DNA of 64,000 nt. Origin: Linyphia triangularis. Its lineage: Eukaryota > Arthropoda > Arachnida > Araneae > Linyphiidae. The stretch lies in assembly GCA_963978545.1 (NCBI GenBank), contig OZ021729.1, positions 86,160,670 through 86,224,669 of the forward strand. Direction: 5' to 3'. Made by a program: the position numbers and the translations under genes. This document shows, one piece after another, positions 33,947 to 44,869 of this stretch (positions are counted from its first letter, which is position 1; every line of letters begins with the position of its first letter). The notes beneath the pieces were generated by a model. The model did no database searches, was not told the DNA's origin, and saw only the letters and a list, made by a program, of their open reading frames with translations.

Positions 33947-34813
33947 TTTTTAAATCCTTTATATTGACTTCGATATTGTGGATGTGTGGCTTGGTATGGC
34001 GGAATCTGCGGAGGCCTAATTAACCCTCTTGCTGTCATCCGATCGGGCTAAAACTTGGCAGATAGATTCGATGTTGACGACAATGTATATTGTCAAATTT
34101 TGGGGCTGTAACTGTCACTTAAAGATCGCTTTTTACTGAATACTATTAAACCAACTTTCCTTCATCCTGTGGTGCACGAGGTTAATACAATCCCACGCAT
34201 CCAAGTTTATTTCTTGTTCCTGAATCGCGTTGCCAGGACAACGTAATTTGGTTTTTACTTTATTTTCCATCTTGTCGTGTTCTATAAATTGTATGTAGCT
34301 ATAAGACAATGAACGTATGTCTTTTCCCCATATGAGCTGTGTTTTATAACAGAGGCTAATTATGCTTGTAATTATATTTTGCTTGTAAATATTAAATGCT
34401 AACATGTCGTCAATTGTCTTGAGTTTACTCATCTTATTGAACCGCATATTGTAGGAAGCTCTATCTATACGCTTCCCCTAACAATCCAATCGCGCTGAAA
34501 TAACATTTAACCGATCATTGAAAGATAACTGATCATTTCTTGTTGCCAAAATTATTTTAATAAATAAATAACAAAATTGTTTCAATCAGAATAAATAAAA
34601 GATATTTGGATGTAAGTGCATAAATTCGCCTTCATTGTTAGTGAATGAATTTTGAAAAGTAGTTTACCGCATATTTTGCTGATAGAGATGTTTTTAATGT
34701 TTAAAACAAGCACACGCTGGCGACAGAAATGGAGCTTTTGTTAATTAATATAAAAATTGGCGATGCATATCAAGGCTTTATGTTAAAAACTTCGTTTCTA
34801 TGGGTTATATTAC
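33947..34813 (+). mobile_element. Family D element, copy 5, split by a short solo LTR
   Basis: Full-length D from TTTTTAAATCCTTTATATT to TATGGGTTATATTACT, interrupted between TTCATCC and AATCGCGCTG by a 316-bp TG...CA element (34168-34483). Other D copies read straight through this point (GTCATCCAATCGCG), giving the empty site. Confidence 0.8.
34168..34483 (-). mobile_element. Short (316-bp) solo LTR of a second retrotransposon
   Basis: Ends are TGTGGTGCACG and CTTCCCCTAACA, flanked by the 4-bp duplication ATCC (34164-34167, 34484-34487) within family D. On the reverse strand a TATAAAACACAG box precedes AATAAA (near 34210), which lies about 40 bp before the end, fitting U3-R-U5 order. The 104-codon reverse frame 34133-34447 crosses the right-hand half and the D flank, so it is not a gene. 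It is unrelated to the ATAT-targeted LTR family. Confidence 0.75.
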
Positions 34814-35320
34814 TACTTCGATTGATTGGAAACGTTTAGAGTAGATATTTTTATTCGTTATGAATTTTGTTGAAATGTTGAAAGTGCTGATGGGGCTCTT
34901 CCATTTTATGTTAGCAGTTGTAAGAAAGGTTTCTTGTACGAGGTCTTGTGTTATTTTTCATGTTGTTAGAGGGATAACAAATGAAAATGAGAAATCCTGA
35001 CTTTGTTTTGTTGCTCTGCAAGATCTACTTAAAAAAAATAAGTACCCTTGATCATATTTTTTTTTTTTTTTGTCACCGTTTATTTTGACGAAATCAATCG
35101 ACCTTTGTTAACGTTTCGTTGCCAAAAAAAAATGCGAAAACAAGTTTAGTCCACCATTGAAATAAACAAATGTATATACATTTAGTTGACAATATTTGAT
35201 TTGGTGTTTTATCAATGATGGTTATTTATTTCGTTGTGATATTTTGCGGAATAATTGTGTTCAAGGCTTGGTTTTTGCATCTGATTGGTCAAGAACATTT
35301 TGTCCTTGTGGTGTTTCTTC

Positions 35321-35560
35321 CTATACTAAACTCCAACTTAACTTGACATCACTAGACGATAGATCGTCACCGTGCTTATAGGCATTTAATCTATTTTAGC
35401 GGAGTGAAGACATAATTCTCGCCGAACCTTATAGCCTTCTCTACAGGGTTGTGATTTGGTGAGCGTTATGCTTTCACTCCGCCAAAATGGATTAAATGCC
35501 TATGAGCACTGTGACAATCTACCGTCTAGTGATGTCAAGTTAAGTTGAAGTTTAGTATAG
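35321..35560. mobile_element. Palindromic MITE, family F, copy 1
   Basis: This 240-bp nearly complete palindrome has ends CTATACTAAACTCCAACTTA and the inverse. Both arms include CATCACTAGACG, GCATTTAATC and GCGGAGTGAA. Only a short centre around CTCTACAGGGTTGTG is unpaired. Terminal TA suggests a TA target. Confidence 0.9.
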
Positions 35561-35606
35561 ACCCGAGAGAATTAGATTTGAACTTCATCATGTTGGAGCC
35601 GAGAGT

Positions 35607-36022
35607 TTATCTAATTTGAATTTGGATAATTCTTGTTTTTCCAATATAACTTGGTATGTCTCCAATAAATATCTGGTAAACATTTCGACTGTCCACTATT
35701 TTATAATTTAACAGACCACTTGGTAATTCCAAGTCGCGACTCGGGAATGTGTCGCCATTAACAAAACATGCCGAGTCTAAGCATGAGTAGTAAAACCTTT
35801 CGAATTCCGCTAGAATTGGAGGTTCTCTAGGCGATGACTCACCTCGTTCCACCTTTCCCGCTTTCAAATCTGGCCACGCCCTCGATGAACCATTCTGACT
35901 CACGCTCACTTTACTTGGAAACATTATTTCATCCTTCGAATTCTGATTCACGAGTGCACTTTCGAAACAGTTATAAGATTGAATTTTATTCGCGCCAAAA
36001 AACATAGTTCTCATATCCAAAG
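35607..36022 (-). CDS. Weak candidate exon (unrecognised protein)
   Basis: A reverse-strand open frame of about 138 codons lies in unique, less AT-rich DNA between the F and L elements. It continues a few codons into L, where its apparent start lies. Composition is protein-like, mixed and not low complexity (residues such as LAEFERFYYSCLDSACF). A strong donor-type CGAGGTGAGTCATC lies inside it near 35845, so if real it may be an exon ending there rather than a full ORF. I recognise no family. It may equally be chance. Confidence 0.2.
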
Positions 36023-36591
36023 CTGGAGTCGCATTCACCATAAAATTCCTAAAGTTTTTTTTTCTTTAGGAATTTTTTTTTTTTCTTTCTCTCCCTAAAA
36101 TTGTACTTACATTTTTCGATAATTCATATATATATATATCAGAGGAGAAAATATTTTCTGAAATTTTAATTATTAAAATTTTAATTATTGACTAACTATT
36201 TTAAATTGTAGCTAAATTCATGTTAGTTGAAGTTTTAAAGTTGAAGCCATATTCGTTTTGAATTATTTTGAATGTTGCTTAAAAATTATATAATTGAATT
36301 TAATTAAGTTTGCATATTTGTCAAAATACTACAACTGTTTGATTATATAACTGTTGTTCTGCTAAAAAGTTTTTTTTGCGCTAATTTTTCTTTTAAGTTG
36401 ACAGTTTTGTGCCAATATTGAAACAGTTTCGAAAGAATATATTTGTGTTAGGAGTTTCTCTCAGCTTTTAAAGAAATATCCCTAAAGTTTTGGGAATTAT
36501 TCCTAAAATTTTTGAAATTGTCCCTAAATTTTTTGGAATTATACCTAAAATTCCTTCCTAAATTTTTTAGAAAATTCCCTGCGCTCCCCTG
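36023..36591. mobile_element. hAT-like MITE, family L, copy 1
   Basis: Ends CTGGAGTCGCATTCACC and TGCGCTCCCCTG are inverted partners of the better-preserved copy at 44870. Internally it is built of repeated CCCTAAAATTCCTAAA-type motifs. CCAAAGCT and TCAAAGTT at the borders resemble a decayed 8-bp duplication. Noncoding. Confidence 0.65.
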
Positions 36592-36600
36592 TCAAAGTTA

Positions 36601-37322
36601 AAACAGTTATTTCTGCAACTAGTGAGGAGAAAGTAATACTTTTTCAAACGAGGTAAAACGCTTATATGACGAGTGCGATAGCACGAGTCAAATAATTTAC
36701 CTATACTAAACTTCAACTTAACTAGACATCACTTAGACGGTAGATCGTCACAGTGCTCATAGGTATTTAATCCATTTTGGCGGCGTGAAAGCATGATGCT
36801 CGCCAAACCACAACCCTATAGAGAACAAAAGGCTATAAGGTTTGGCGAGAATTATGTCTTCACTCCGCCAAAATGGATTAAATACCTATGAGCACTGTGA
36901 CGATCTATAGTCTAAGTGATGTCTAGTTAAGTTGAAGTTTAGTATAGTTTGAAAAAGCATTTTCCCACGTGTTGCATACAATATTTTTTTATAATCACGT
37001 GCACACAATATTTATAATATTTAAATTTATTAACGTTGGCAACTCGAGTCGATGATTTTCTTTTGAAAACATGTCATTTCAATGCCAAGACCATATAATA
37101 TTTGAGCACGAGGCGTGTGAGAAAGTACTTTTTCACGTTAGTGCCAAAAAGTTACTTTCCCGTACTCTTCGCGAAAAAAATGCTACTTTCGCCACGACTT
37201 TTGATTCGAAATGATTAAAAACAATTAATTTTTTGCACGTTGTTATAAAATAGTTATTTATGCAAATAGTTGGGAAAGTAATACTTTTTCAAACGTGGTA
37301 AAATGCTTATTCGAGGAGTGCA
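36601..37322. repeat. Family G repeat, copy 1, with direct-repeat ends
   Basis: About 75 bp (GAAAGTAATACTTTTTCAAA then CGAGGAGTGCACG/TGACGAGTGCGATA) occurs at 36600-36675 and again at 37247-37322. Removing the F insertion (36701-36947) leaves a period near 400 bp, compatible with 1.2 units of a satellite or an LTR-like arrangement. E-box-like CACGTG motifs recur. A second partial copy is at 38826-39490. Confidence 0.6.
36701..36947. mobile_element. Palindromic MITE, family F, copy 2 (inside G)
   Basis: A 247-bp palindrome with CTATACTAAACTTCAACTTA ends, inserted in family G. The G copy near 38850 reads AATAATTTACTGAGTTTGAA where this copy has the insertion, so the host site is known. Confidence 0.9.
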
Positions 37323-37380
37323 CGTGACCTTCGATATTATAGAAGGCCATCCAACTATCATTATGACGTCACCGGTCGTG

Positions 37381-38600
37381 GATACAATTGGATGATTTTA
37401 TTTCTTTGTCAATGTAAAAAAAATAAGATAATCCCTACATCTTAAAACACTAATTTTGTACAACTTGAGGTTCTAAACTTCATCCTTTCCCTTATAAGTA
37501 CGATCAAGTATAATTTCTGTTCGTTTATATGATTTTTTTTTTTTTTCATAAGTAATTTAAAAAAATTTATAAACGTTTGAAATGTGAAAAGGGGAGGGGA
37601 GAATTAATTCGAAACATTGATGTACACAATTGATAAAACACAAAAAGTATACTCAAGAAACAAAACACAAATAATATAACAACTTAAACACCACAACTAA
37701 ATTCAATACTCATATTTTCAGAGAAAACCTACATTTGGAGGAAATATATATGGTATATATATATATATATTTTCAATTCACAATTTTTGCCAGGACAAGC
37801 ATGTACTGTCACACCTTAGATAAACTAATCTTTTCCAAACTTCTTATTAAGTGCAACTTTTGAATAGATAAAATACTTTGGATGGAAAGGTAGCTCGCAT
37901 ACCCTAATAAGAGCATAAAATGTGTAAACATCTCTATCAAATTTTTAACAAAACAATACATTGAAATAAGAAAAAGTTTCCACGTTTAATTTTTATTTTA
38001 TGTTGGTCATTTTGAAAGCTAGTCAAGACTGGGTGAAACTTCAAAGTACGGTACGGATTCTGCGCCAAGAATTTTTTACATATAACCGCGTCAAATTTTG
38101 TCAACCATAAGTAGTTAATTTTTTATTAAAAAAAAAAAAACGTACTTACCTTACCGTACTTGAAATTTTTACCAAAGATTGTTTCCTAAACTTTCATTTG
38201 AAAAATAATAATAACAAAAAAGTTGAAGCCAGAGGAAAGTTATCACTATCGTAAATAGTTAGCATTTCTTTTCAGCCTTTATATAACTTCTCAAAAAAAT
38301 TATACAATTATGTTTAAAAAACATATTAAAGATTTTATTAAAAAGTTACACTGACCTTGCTGTATTTTGTTGGGACAAAATGGTTTTGATGTATCGCACG
38401 GGACCATTTTGTTTTTCCTAACACTGTCGTCGGAAGAGAATTTGAGCACATAAACCTTAGGACCATTTCTGGAGTTCCCGTTATACTTAAGAACGGTACA
38501 AGGACTTGGCATTTTGTAAAATTTTCACCAAATATTCAACGCATAAATCGTCCATCGAGCGACTAGTAAAAGCTGAATTTGAAGATCAGTGTATCCACTT
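37381..38600. other. AT-rich unique stretch with a small inverted repeat
   Basis: Contains (TA)n at 37752-37771 and a small hairpin-type pair AAAGTACGGTACGG/CCTTACCGTACTTG (38043-38166) about 100 bp apart, perhaps a tiny MITE. No gene is convincing; the 70-codon reverse frame at 38300-38512 has no known domain. Confidence 0.35.
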
Positions 38601-38611
38601 TCTGTACAATG

Positions 38612-38725
38612 CCCGTGCTAAGCATGGGTTTTTGTAAATGTATGCTGGCTTGTCTAATGACGAATGTTTCGGCGCATTATAGCCCTCCTGTTGTTGACGG
38701 CGCCAGATAATCTGAGAACAACCAA
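38612..38725 (+). mobile_element. 5'-truncated SINE, copy 7
   Basis: Starts inside the family at CCCGTGCTAAGCATGGG, so the tRNA head is missing, and runs to the ACAACCAA tail. An 11-bp duplication TCTGTACAATG/TCTATACAATG (38601-38611, 38726-38736) with one mismatch frames it. 5' truncation with a duplication is a normal LINE-machinery outcome. Confidence 0.9.
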
Positions 38726-38976
38726 TCTATACAATGCGATATACCTCGCGATGTCATAATTTGTATCCACCATTGCTGACGTAGTAGGTAAAACATGGCG
38801 GAGCTGGTTGGCCTTCTACAATATCGATGGTCACGGTTAGCACGAGTAAAATAATTTACTGAGTTTGAAAAAGCATTTTCCCACGTGTTGCATGTAATAT
38901 TTCTTATAATCACGTGCAAAAATATTTTTAATAAAGATATTTATTAATGTTGGCAGCTCCAGTCAACGAATTTCTT

Positions 38977-39308
38977 TTGTAACCGTATAATACTACTGTC
39001 TAAAGCGGAGCCTAATCCCTCCCCCCTCTCCCAAAAGGAACTCTGTAAACCAGGTTGGTTGGTTGGTTGTTTTCAGATTATCTGGCGCCGTCAGCAACAC
39101 GAGGGCTATAATGCTCCGAAACATTCGTCATTAGACAAGCCAACATACATTTACAAACACCCATGCCTAACACGGGACTCGGAACCCGCAACCTCGCGGT
39201 CTAGAAGCTAGCACGCTAACCACTATACTGCTGTAAACCAGGATAATAGAGATTAAGCAGCCCACCACGGGCGAGCAAATATCTCTCAACCAGAACTGAA
39301 CTGAACTG
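38977..39308 (+). mobile_element. Unclassified retroposon-like insertion with GAACT tail
   Basis: A 12-bp duplication AACGAATTTCTT (38965-38976 and 39309-39320) frames an insertion that ends in a short tandem GAACTGAACTGAACTGAA. A target duplication of this length plus a simple tail indicates target-primed retroposition. The remainder after removing the SINE is about 145 bp, so it is a short 3' fragment of an unknown LINE or SINE. Confidence 0.65.
39055..39230 (-). mobile_element. tRNA-derived SINE, copy 8 (nested)
   Basis: Reverse-strand copy lying within the insertion above. The 12-bp duplication CTGTAAACCAGG is at 39043-39054 and 39231-39242. The head stops at CCACTATACTG, so about the first 12 bases of the tRNA-like head are missing. 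Confidence 0.95.
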
Positions 39309-39499
39309 AACGAATTTCTTCTTAACATATGTCATTTCAATACCAAGACTATATAGTATTTGAGCACTAGGCATGCGTGAAAGTAGTTTTTCAAGCTACT
39401 TCTCGCGAAAAAAGTGTTATTCCCCCCCCCCCCCCAATTTACGAGTTACGGTGTTTTTTTGTACGTTGTTATAAAAATGTCTTTTAGCGACCTCTTTTT

Positions 39500-40975
39500 A
39501 TGAAATCTCACGTGGTTCCAACGTTGTAGTTTTACACGTTGCAACGAAAACTGTTGTACAAAAATTTTCTAGAAAAAAAAATTGTCTGAAAAATACCTAA
39601 TATTTTTCGCTATTAATTGACGAAGTGTATTCTGTAAAAATAAACTTCCACTCTATAAGGAAGGGAGCAAGTGACTTTCTAACTTTTTGAAGTGTTAAGC
39701 GGGAAACCGTCATCTGAGTGAAGACATTTTCTTGCACACTTGCTCCCAAACGCCGCCACTGCAGAAGACAAGTAATACAAAAACACGAAATTAGCATGAT
39801 GTTCGGGGAATGTCATCGAATCGACATCATTTTAACAACACACCAAAACCGCGCCATAATGAGCAACGCATTTTTCTCCATGCAATTTCTAAAGTTGTCT
39901 TAATTTTTTACAGAGCAAACCTTAATACTGATTATTATTTCAAGTACCTAAATTTCGAATTTGTTTTCTCTTCATGCGTTTCTATTTATTTTCAACCGGG
40001 TCTTTCCCCCCACCAAAAGCTTCTTTTTATTGCCCCCTCCCGAATACATCTTTCCTCTATGTTGCCATTCCGCCTCTACGAGATCTATCGTCGCGTCGGC
40101 TGGCCATAACTGCTGTCGAGGCTATTTTCGGAATGGGAAGATAAAGTGTTCACTAGTATTCCACACATTGCACAGTTTTCGCGCTAAAATTGTTGTTTGA
40201 CTCGCTTCCGGGCTTTTCGGTCTTTGCTTCCAACAGATGTTCTCGACGACATTTTATTTTATTCTAAATTTTCGACACTGACACAACGCGATTTTAAGTC
40301 TTTTTTTTTTCTTTTGTTGGTTTGTTCAATGGACTTGTTTTATGCGAATTGTCATTAATTCATGTAACATCTTGATTAACAATCCATCTTAATTTACTTT
40401 TTTTTTTGCTTGTCCTGCGTGATGCGATCCATAGAAATTATAAATTGTTTGGCTCTATTAGCTTTCAGCAAACTGTTGTAATAAGTTTCTACAAAAAGTT
40501 GTACCAGTAAATGTGAGGTCGATATTGTAGCCAAATAATGCGTGTCGCATAAAATGTTACTAGTTTTGATTATTGGCAGTGTGTTCGAGGTTTTATTACT
40601 ATTGCTACTTTACTTCAAACATTGTAGGAGTACAGTGGCTACTATGGGTAGAATAATGCTTCTATTATTAATGTATAAATACCTTATAAATAGCCCCTTC
40701 GGTGGATAAAACTACAGAAAAAAATACAAATTTTAAGACAAACAACAGGTTAAAGGCTCAGCAGGATTGGTGGATTTATAAAAATAGATACGTATATATA
40801 AATAAAATTTACATAACACAAAATACAAAAATTGATGAATAACATAATAGAAGACACAAAATTTGTAGAATACTATATAGAAAGCATCAAATTTGCATAT
40901 TGTATAATATACTAAGATAATTGATTTTACAAAATTTCCATAATTACACCACATACAATTTATAATTTAGAAAAA
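39500..40975. other. Unique stretch, no gene called
   Basis: Includes a less AT-rich unique patch (39700-40260) with overlapping short frames on both strands (for example 39810-40109). No domain, splice-framed exon or repeat is recognised, and I leave the frames uncalled. Confidence 0.35.
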
Positions 40976-40978
40976 GTT

Positions 40979-41028
40979 ACAGGATCATACATACAATATA
41001 CAATAACACAGGATCATACATACAATAT
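40979..41028 (+). repeat. 29-bp tandem repeat interrupted by LTR 2
   Basis: ACAGGATCATACATACAATA occurs at 40979 and 41008. A partial third copy sits just past the LTR (41732-41747), so the LTR inserted into a short tandem array. Confidence 0.75.
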
Positions 41029-41716
41029 TGTTGCGTGGACGGGTTCGAAAGATTTGAAGCCAAAGCAGATCAAACTTGCAGAAATTTATTCCAATATAAT
41101 TCTTCATAGATTCTCTTACAGCTCCAGAACTTCTCGTTCTAGTAGACACAATACACCTCTTTTCACAACAATAGAGCACAAAACAGCAGTTAAAAACTTG
41201 ACAACACAACTGCTAAATCGCCGCAAAAGACAATGCAATACAGTTCACTTTAGAACTACTAAGGATGTTCACTGAGACTCAGTAATTCCAGTCAACTAAC
41301 GGACTCAGCTAACTCCCCCCTCTCTTGGTCAGCCTTATATAGGACAGGTGAATCTTCGTGAATCTTCTAGAAGTAGATATTTGGAGAACTTTCCAGATCT
41401 TAGTCGAAAAGTCCTATACATGTACATGGGGACCGAAAATCTCGCCAAATTTGGCGACAAAAATTAGTCGCCAAAACCGTCGCCTACTTGGCTCTATCAC
41501 TCCAATTTGGCGAGATTTCCATTATCATAATGTTAAATGCCCTGTTCCTTGAAACTCGCTTCCCAGAGTTACCTCTGTAAAACTCGTTATCAAGCATCAA
41601 TACCCATATTGCAGGGAAACAAACTATTGCATTGCTTTATGCGAAATGTACATAAATTTTACTAATTACAAAATTAACACTACGAAATATTTACAAATAT
41701 ACAAAAATTTGTAACA
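41029..41716 (-). mobile_element. Solo LTR 2 (ATAT-targeted Gypsy-like)
   Basis: 688 bp with TGTTGCG and TTTGTAACA ends and ATAT duplications at 41025-41028 and 41717-41720. On the reverse strand it has the TTGGCGA-rich U3, a five-unit heat-shock-type element at 41350-41372, TATATAAG (41334-41341) and AATAAA (41095-41100). Compared with LTR 1 it lacks about 50 bp of the TCGCCAA cluster. Confidence 0.85.
41350..41372 (-). promoter_or_regulatory. Five-unit perfect heat-shock element in LTR 2
   Basis: GAA (41350), TTC (41355), GAA (41360), TTC (41365) and GAA (41370) alternate in perfect 5-bp register, 8 bp upstream of the reverse-strand TATA box. This is the best match in the LTR family to the HSF consensus nGAAnnTTCnnGAAn, extended by two units. 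Confidence 0.7.
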
Positions 41717-41760
41717 ATATATACAATAGTTACAGGATCATACATAATAACACACATGTT

Positions 41761-42484
41761 TACACTTAAATAATAATACAGACTTAAGTTTAATGAATGG
41801 TCTCACCGAGAAGTGTTCTCTTATCAAAATTCAACCGGAATGTACGGCCAAAAATAATGTATTAAACACGTATCGTTTACAGTTTAGGCAGAAATAATAA
41901 AAAAAATATATATCCCGTAAGTCAATCTGTAATTCATTAAAGATAAAATTTTAAATGCTATTAGCCATAAATTCTAAACAAATCTCAGATTTAAATCATA
42001 CGAATCACATTCTTTATTTTTTGACGAATTTCGTCTTTCGAAATGTACGACGACTTTCGACGGAAAAAGAAAAGAATTTCTTTCTCTATAAAATGAGGCG
42101 GATCTTAATTTGCATGTTTCAATATTCATCCATCTCCCACATCTGGCGCTCATCAAGCGACGATGCGTGTTGCCATTCCATTCTCTGGAATATATATTAT
42201 CAAGTGGAGTTTAATTTCATTAGGCTGTTATTACCGGGATGATGGCAATCCAGTTTTAAATGGGATTAGCTGCGGGCAAGGCGCGAGAAACGTTTTAGAT
42301 AAACCGTGCTTATATTCTGCAAAAGTTGCTGCCACTAAGACAATTGTGATTGGACGAACGATGTATGACGTTGACAAGGGGGCGTGTCGCACGAATTTGA
42401 AACATTTTAAATCAATAATTATCCGTTTGAATTATTAATTGTCTATTTGAATTATTATAATAAAATGATTCGCTTATTTTTTTT
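41761..42484. other. Unique, moderately GC-richer block
   Basis: 42040-42400 is non-repetitive and less AT-rich. It includes GGGATTAGCTG and GTTATTACCGGG-like homeodomain motifs and ATTGTGATTGG (CCAAT box on the reverse strand). The 91-codon frame 42163-42438 has no recognisable domain. Exon or regulatory DNA are both possible. Confidence 0.35.
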
Positions 42485-42840
42485 TACTTTCAATTACTTA
42501 CATGATCAGTAATTACAACGCAATTACAACAGTACGACATTCAATAAAAAAAAAATAAAAAAAAAATATTGCATTTCTACACGTTTTGAAACGTGCTGAG
42601 TTCCAAAAAGGGGTATAGAAAAAATGTCTTGTGTATACGTGGTCAGCATAACTCCCGAACAGATTGATCTACAATGTTTAACTTACGCATACGAGTTAGC
42701 GGGGCCTGCCATTGAGGTTTTCGTCAATGTGACAACGATCACCAAAAATATAGCCAAATTGGTAAAATTAATAAAAAATATGGGAGCTAAAACGGCGATC
42801 CATGACAACTACAAATCCAGTATTAAGTGTAATTGAAAGT
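42485..42840 (+). mobile_element. Family E element, copy 7 (short form)
   Basis: Ends ACTTTCAATTAC and GTGTAATTGAAAGT are exact inverted repeats, 356 bp apart. The GTCAGCATAACTCCCGAAC box is present, while much of the 3' body found in the copy at 31106 is deleted. Confidence 0.75.
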
Positions 42841-43203
42841 TGTGCGATGTTTCACACCCCTGGTTTAGTTGGTTTCACTTTTAAGGAATTAACGTATGAT
42901 GTTAAAAAAAAAAAAAAAAAACTTGTGACCAATCACAATCTATTCTTTAAGATGAAGCCCTAGTAAAGATAATTCCTTATACTTGCTATGTTACAATCAT
43001 CTAGAGCCCAGTACATTTAGAAACTACTTACAATAGAACCCCCTCGACAATTGGTGCGTAGGCACTAAAAAGACCAATTAATGAAATGATATCAATCGTT
43101 TTCATTTTTAGTGTCTATCAAAAATGAAAATTCAAATAGCAAAAGACAAAACCAGGTGGAGCCACTGCATATATGCACTGACGTAAGATATTCAAATATA
43201 ATA

Positions 43204-43861
43204 ATCCGAGAGGCGACTGCAATTTTTGGACCCCATCGAACATCATTTTGAATTTTTTATAGAAATTGGGGAAAAGTGAGTAGATTACGAATCCACTGGT
43301 CTGCCGGGGCAAAAATGGCCGAAACTGATAAAAAATGGACTTGGAATGAGTTGAACTAAAATCCGATTGCCAAATATGTCATAACTTGCCAAAAAGAGAA
43401 CACATTTTTTCGTCTGGCAACCTACTGCATTTTGATTTTCAATGAGAAAAAGCGCAAACGATTTCTGATCTCTGGCTTGGAAAACTTGCATCTTTTAAAA
43501 GTAAGCCAAATTGTCGATATTAGTTACGTCATCAGTGACTTAATGTTTATTGCCAACTTGGCTCCCTTTTAATAGATGCAAGTAGACCGTCGCCAGATAT
43601 CAGAATCGTCTGCAACCTTCTTAATTGAAAATTAAAGAGCGAGGGTTACCAAATAAAAAAAAATGCTCATTATTTGGCAAGTTGTGGCGCATTTGGCAAT
43701 TGAATTTAGTTCAACTTATTTAAAGTCGGTTTTTGACCAGTTTCGGCCATTTTTGCCACGGCAGACCAGTGGATTCGTAATCTACTCACTTTTCTCTAAT
43801 TTCTATGAAAAATTCAGAATGATGTTCGATGGGGTCCAAAAATTGCAGTCGCCTCTCAGTC
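43204..43861. mobile_element. Long-TIR MITE, family C, copy 2
   Basis: 658 bp, TA on both sides, termini ATCCGAGAGGCGACTG and CAGTCGCCTCTCAGTC, about 150-bp arms. The central TTACGTCATCAGTGACTTAA has one substitution from the paired palindrome. It is close in sequence to the copies at 49061 and 60099. Confidence 0.9.
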
Positions 43862-44478
43862 TATAAGTGATCATTTTCGTACCTACTCACCAAATGTCAA
43901 GGTTTTATACAAAGTAGTTTCTAAATACAGTGAGTTAGAAGATTGGAACATAGCAAGTATAGGGAATAATCCTTGTTAGGACTTCCTTTTAATTTTTTTA
44001 TTAACCAATCATATGACTCCACATGACGTGCAATTCCCGCCTCTGTTCGAAGTAAGCCCATTTTTATCAGAACAACATTTACGCTCCTTGCAGCGCTGTG
44101 GAGTTGAGAAAAGAGAAAACGTAATTTATTCCAAGCGATTTCTGTACGTGGCTTTTACCGAGAATATTTTAATTGAAATGGAACTAGATAATTTCATTTT
44201 TAATTATGTTCTGTTCCTCACTGGTTATAGATTTGTTTTCCGAAATGCTGAAGTATTTATTCGCTCTATTTATATTACGTTGGAGAATTGCTTTTTATTA
44301 ATAACTTGGTTGAAAGTGGATGTAAATATCAACTGGCAATGATTTTATTATCGTTTGTATTTGTGTTTAGAATTCGTATTGAAATACGTTTTGATTTAAA
44401 TTCAATTATCTTTGCGTTTTAGTTACGGCTATGATGCGATTTTCTGATATATTATGCATGATTTCTTTCGAGAAATAA

Positions 44479-44530
<52 letters not shown>

Positions 44531-44869
44531 TATTCTTATATTCTTACAAAGTATTGAAATACTGCATACTAGACAAGTATTTCGAGTAAGATTGAGACAA
44601 GAAAGAAAAAGTTGAAACATTTTACAATTCTATTTTATTGAAATTATTAATTTTTAAATGTGGTGAAAAACTTGGCCTGTAAAATGTGCATCGTAGTGAC
44701 CACTATTGACAAAGTCACATAAGAATAAACTTTTGCTTTTAAATTTAAATGATCACGTCTTACGGACCTCATTCATGGATGGTGATGTCACAAGCAAATA
44801 GTTTTGGTAATGTGATGGGAAAATAATGAAATATATTTGTTTTCGCCTTTAAAAATTATTTTTGTATTG
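43862..44869. other. Unique AT-rich stretch with compound microsatellite
   Basis: A (TC)n(TA)n microsatellite lies at 44479-44524. The 109-codon frame at 44013-44342 is in unique sequence but shows no domain I recognise, and its composition follows the AT bias. Confidence 0.4.

Larger units (their letters stand above)
38826..39490. repeat. Family G repeat, copy 2, with nested insertions
   Basis: GTTTGAAAAAGCATTTTCCC, CACGTGTTGCAT and GTCATTTCAATACCAAGAC match the copy at 36601. It is interrupted at 38977-39308 by a separate insertion that itself carries a SINE. A poly-C of 14 lies at 39422-39435. Confidence 0.65.

Noticed and set aside
34133..34447. 104-codon reverse open frame
   Set aside because: It spans a short LTR and its family D flank, so its ends are accidental.
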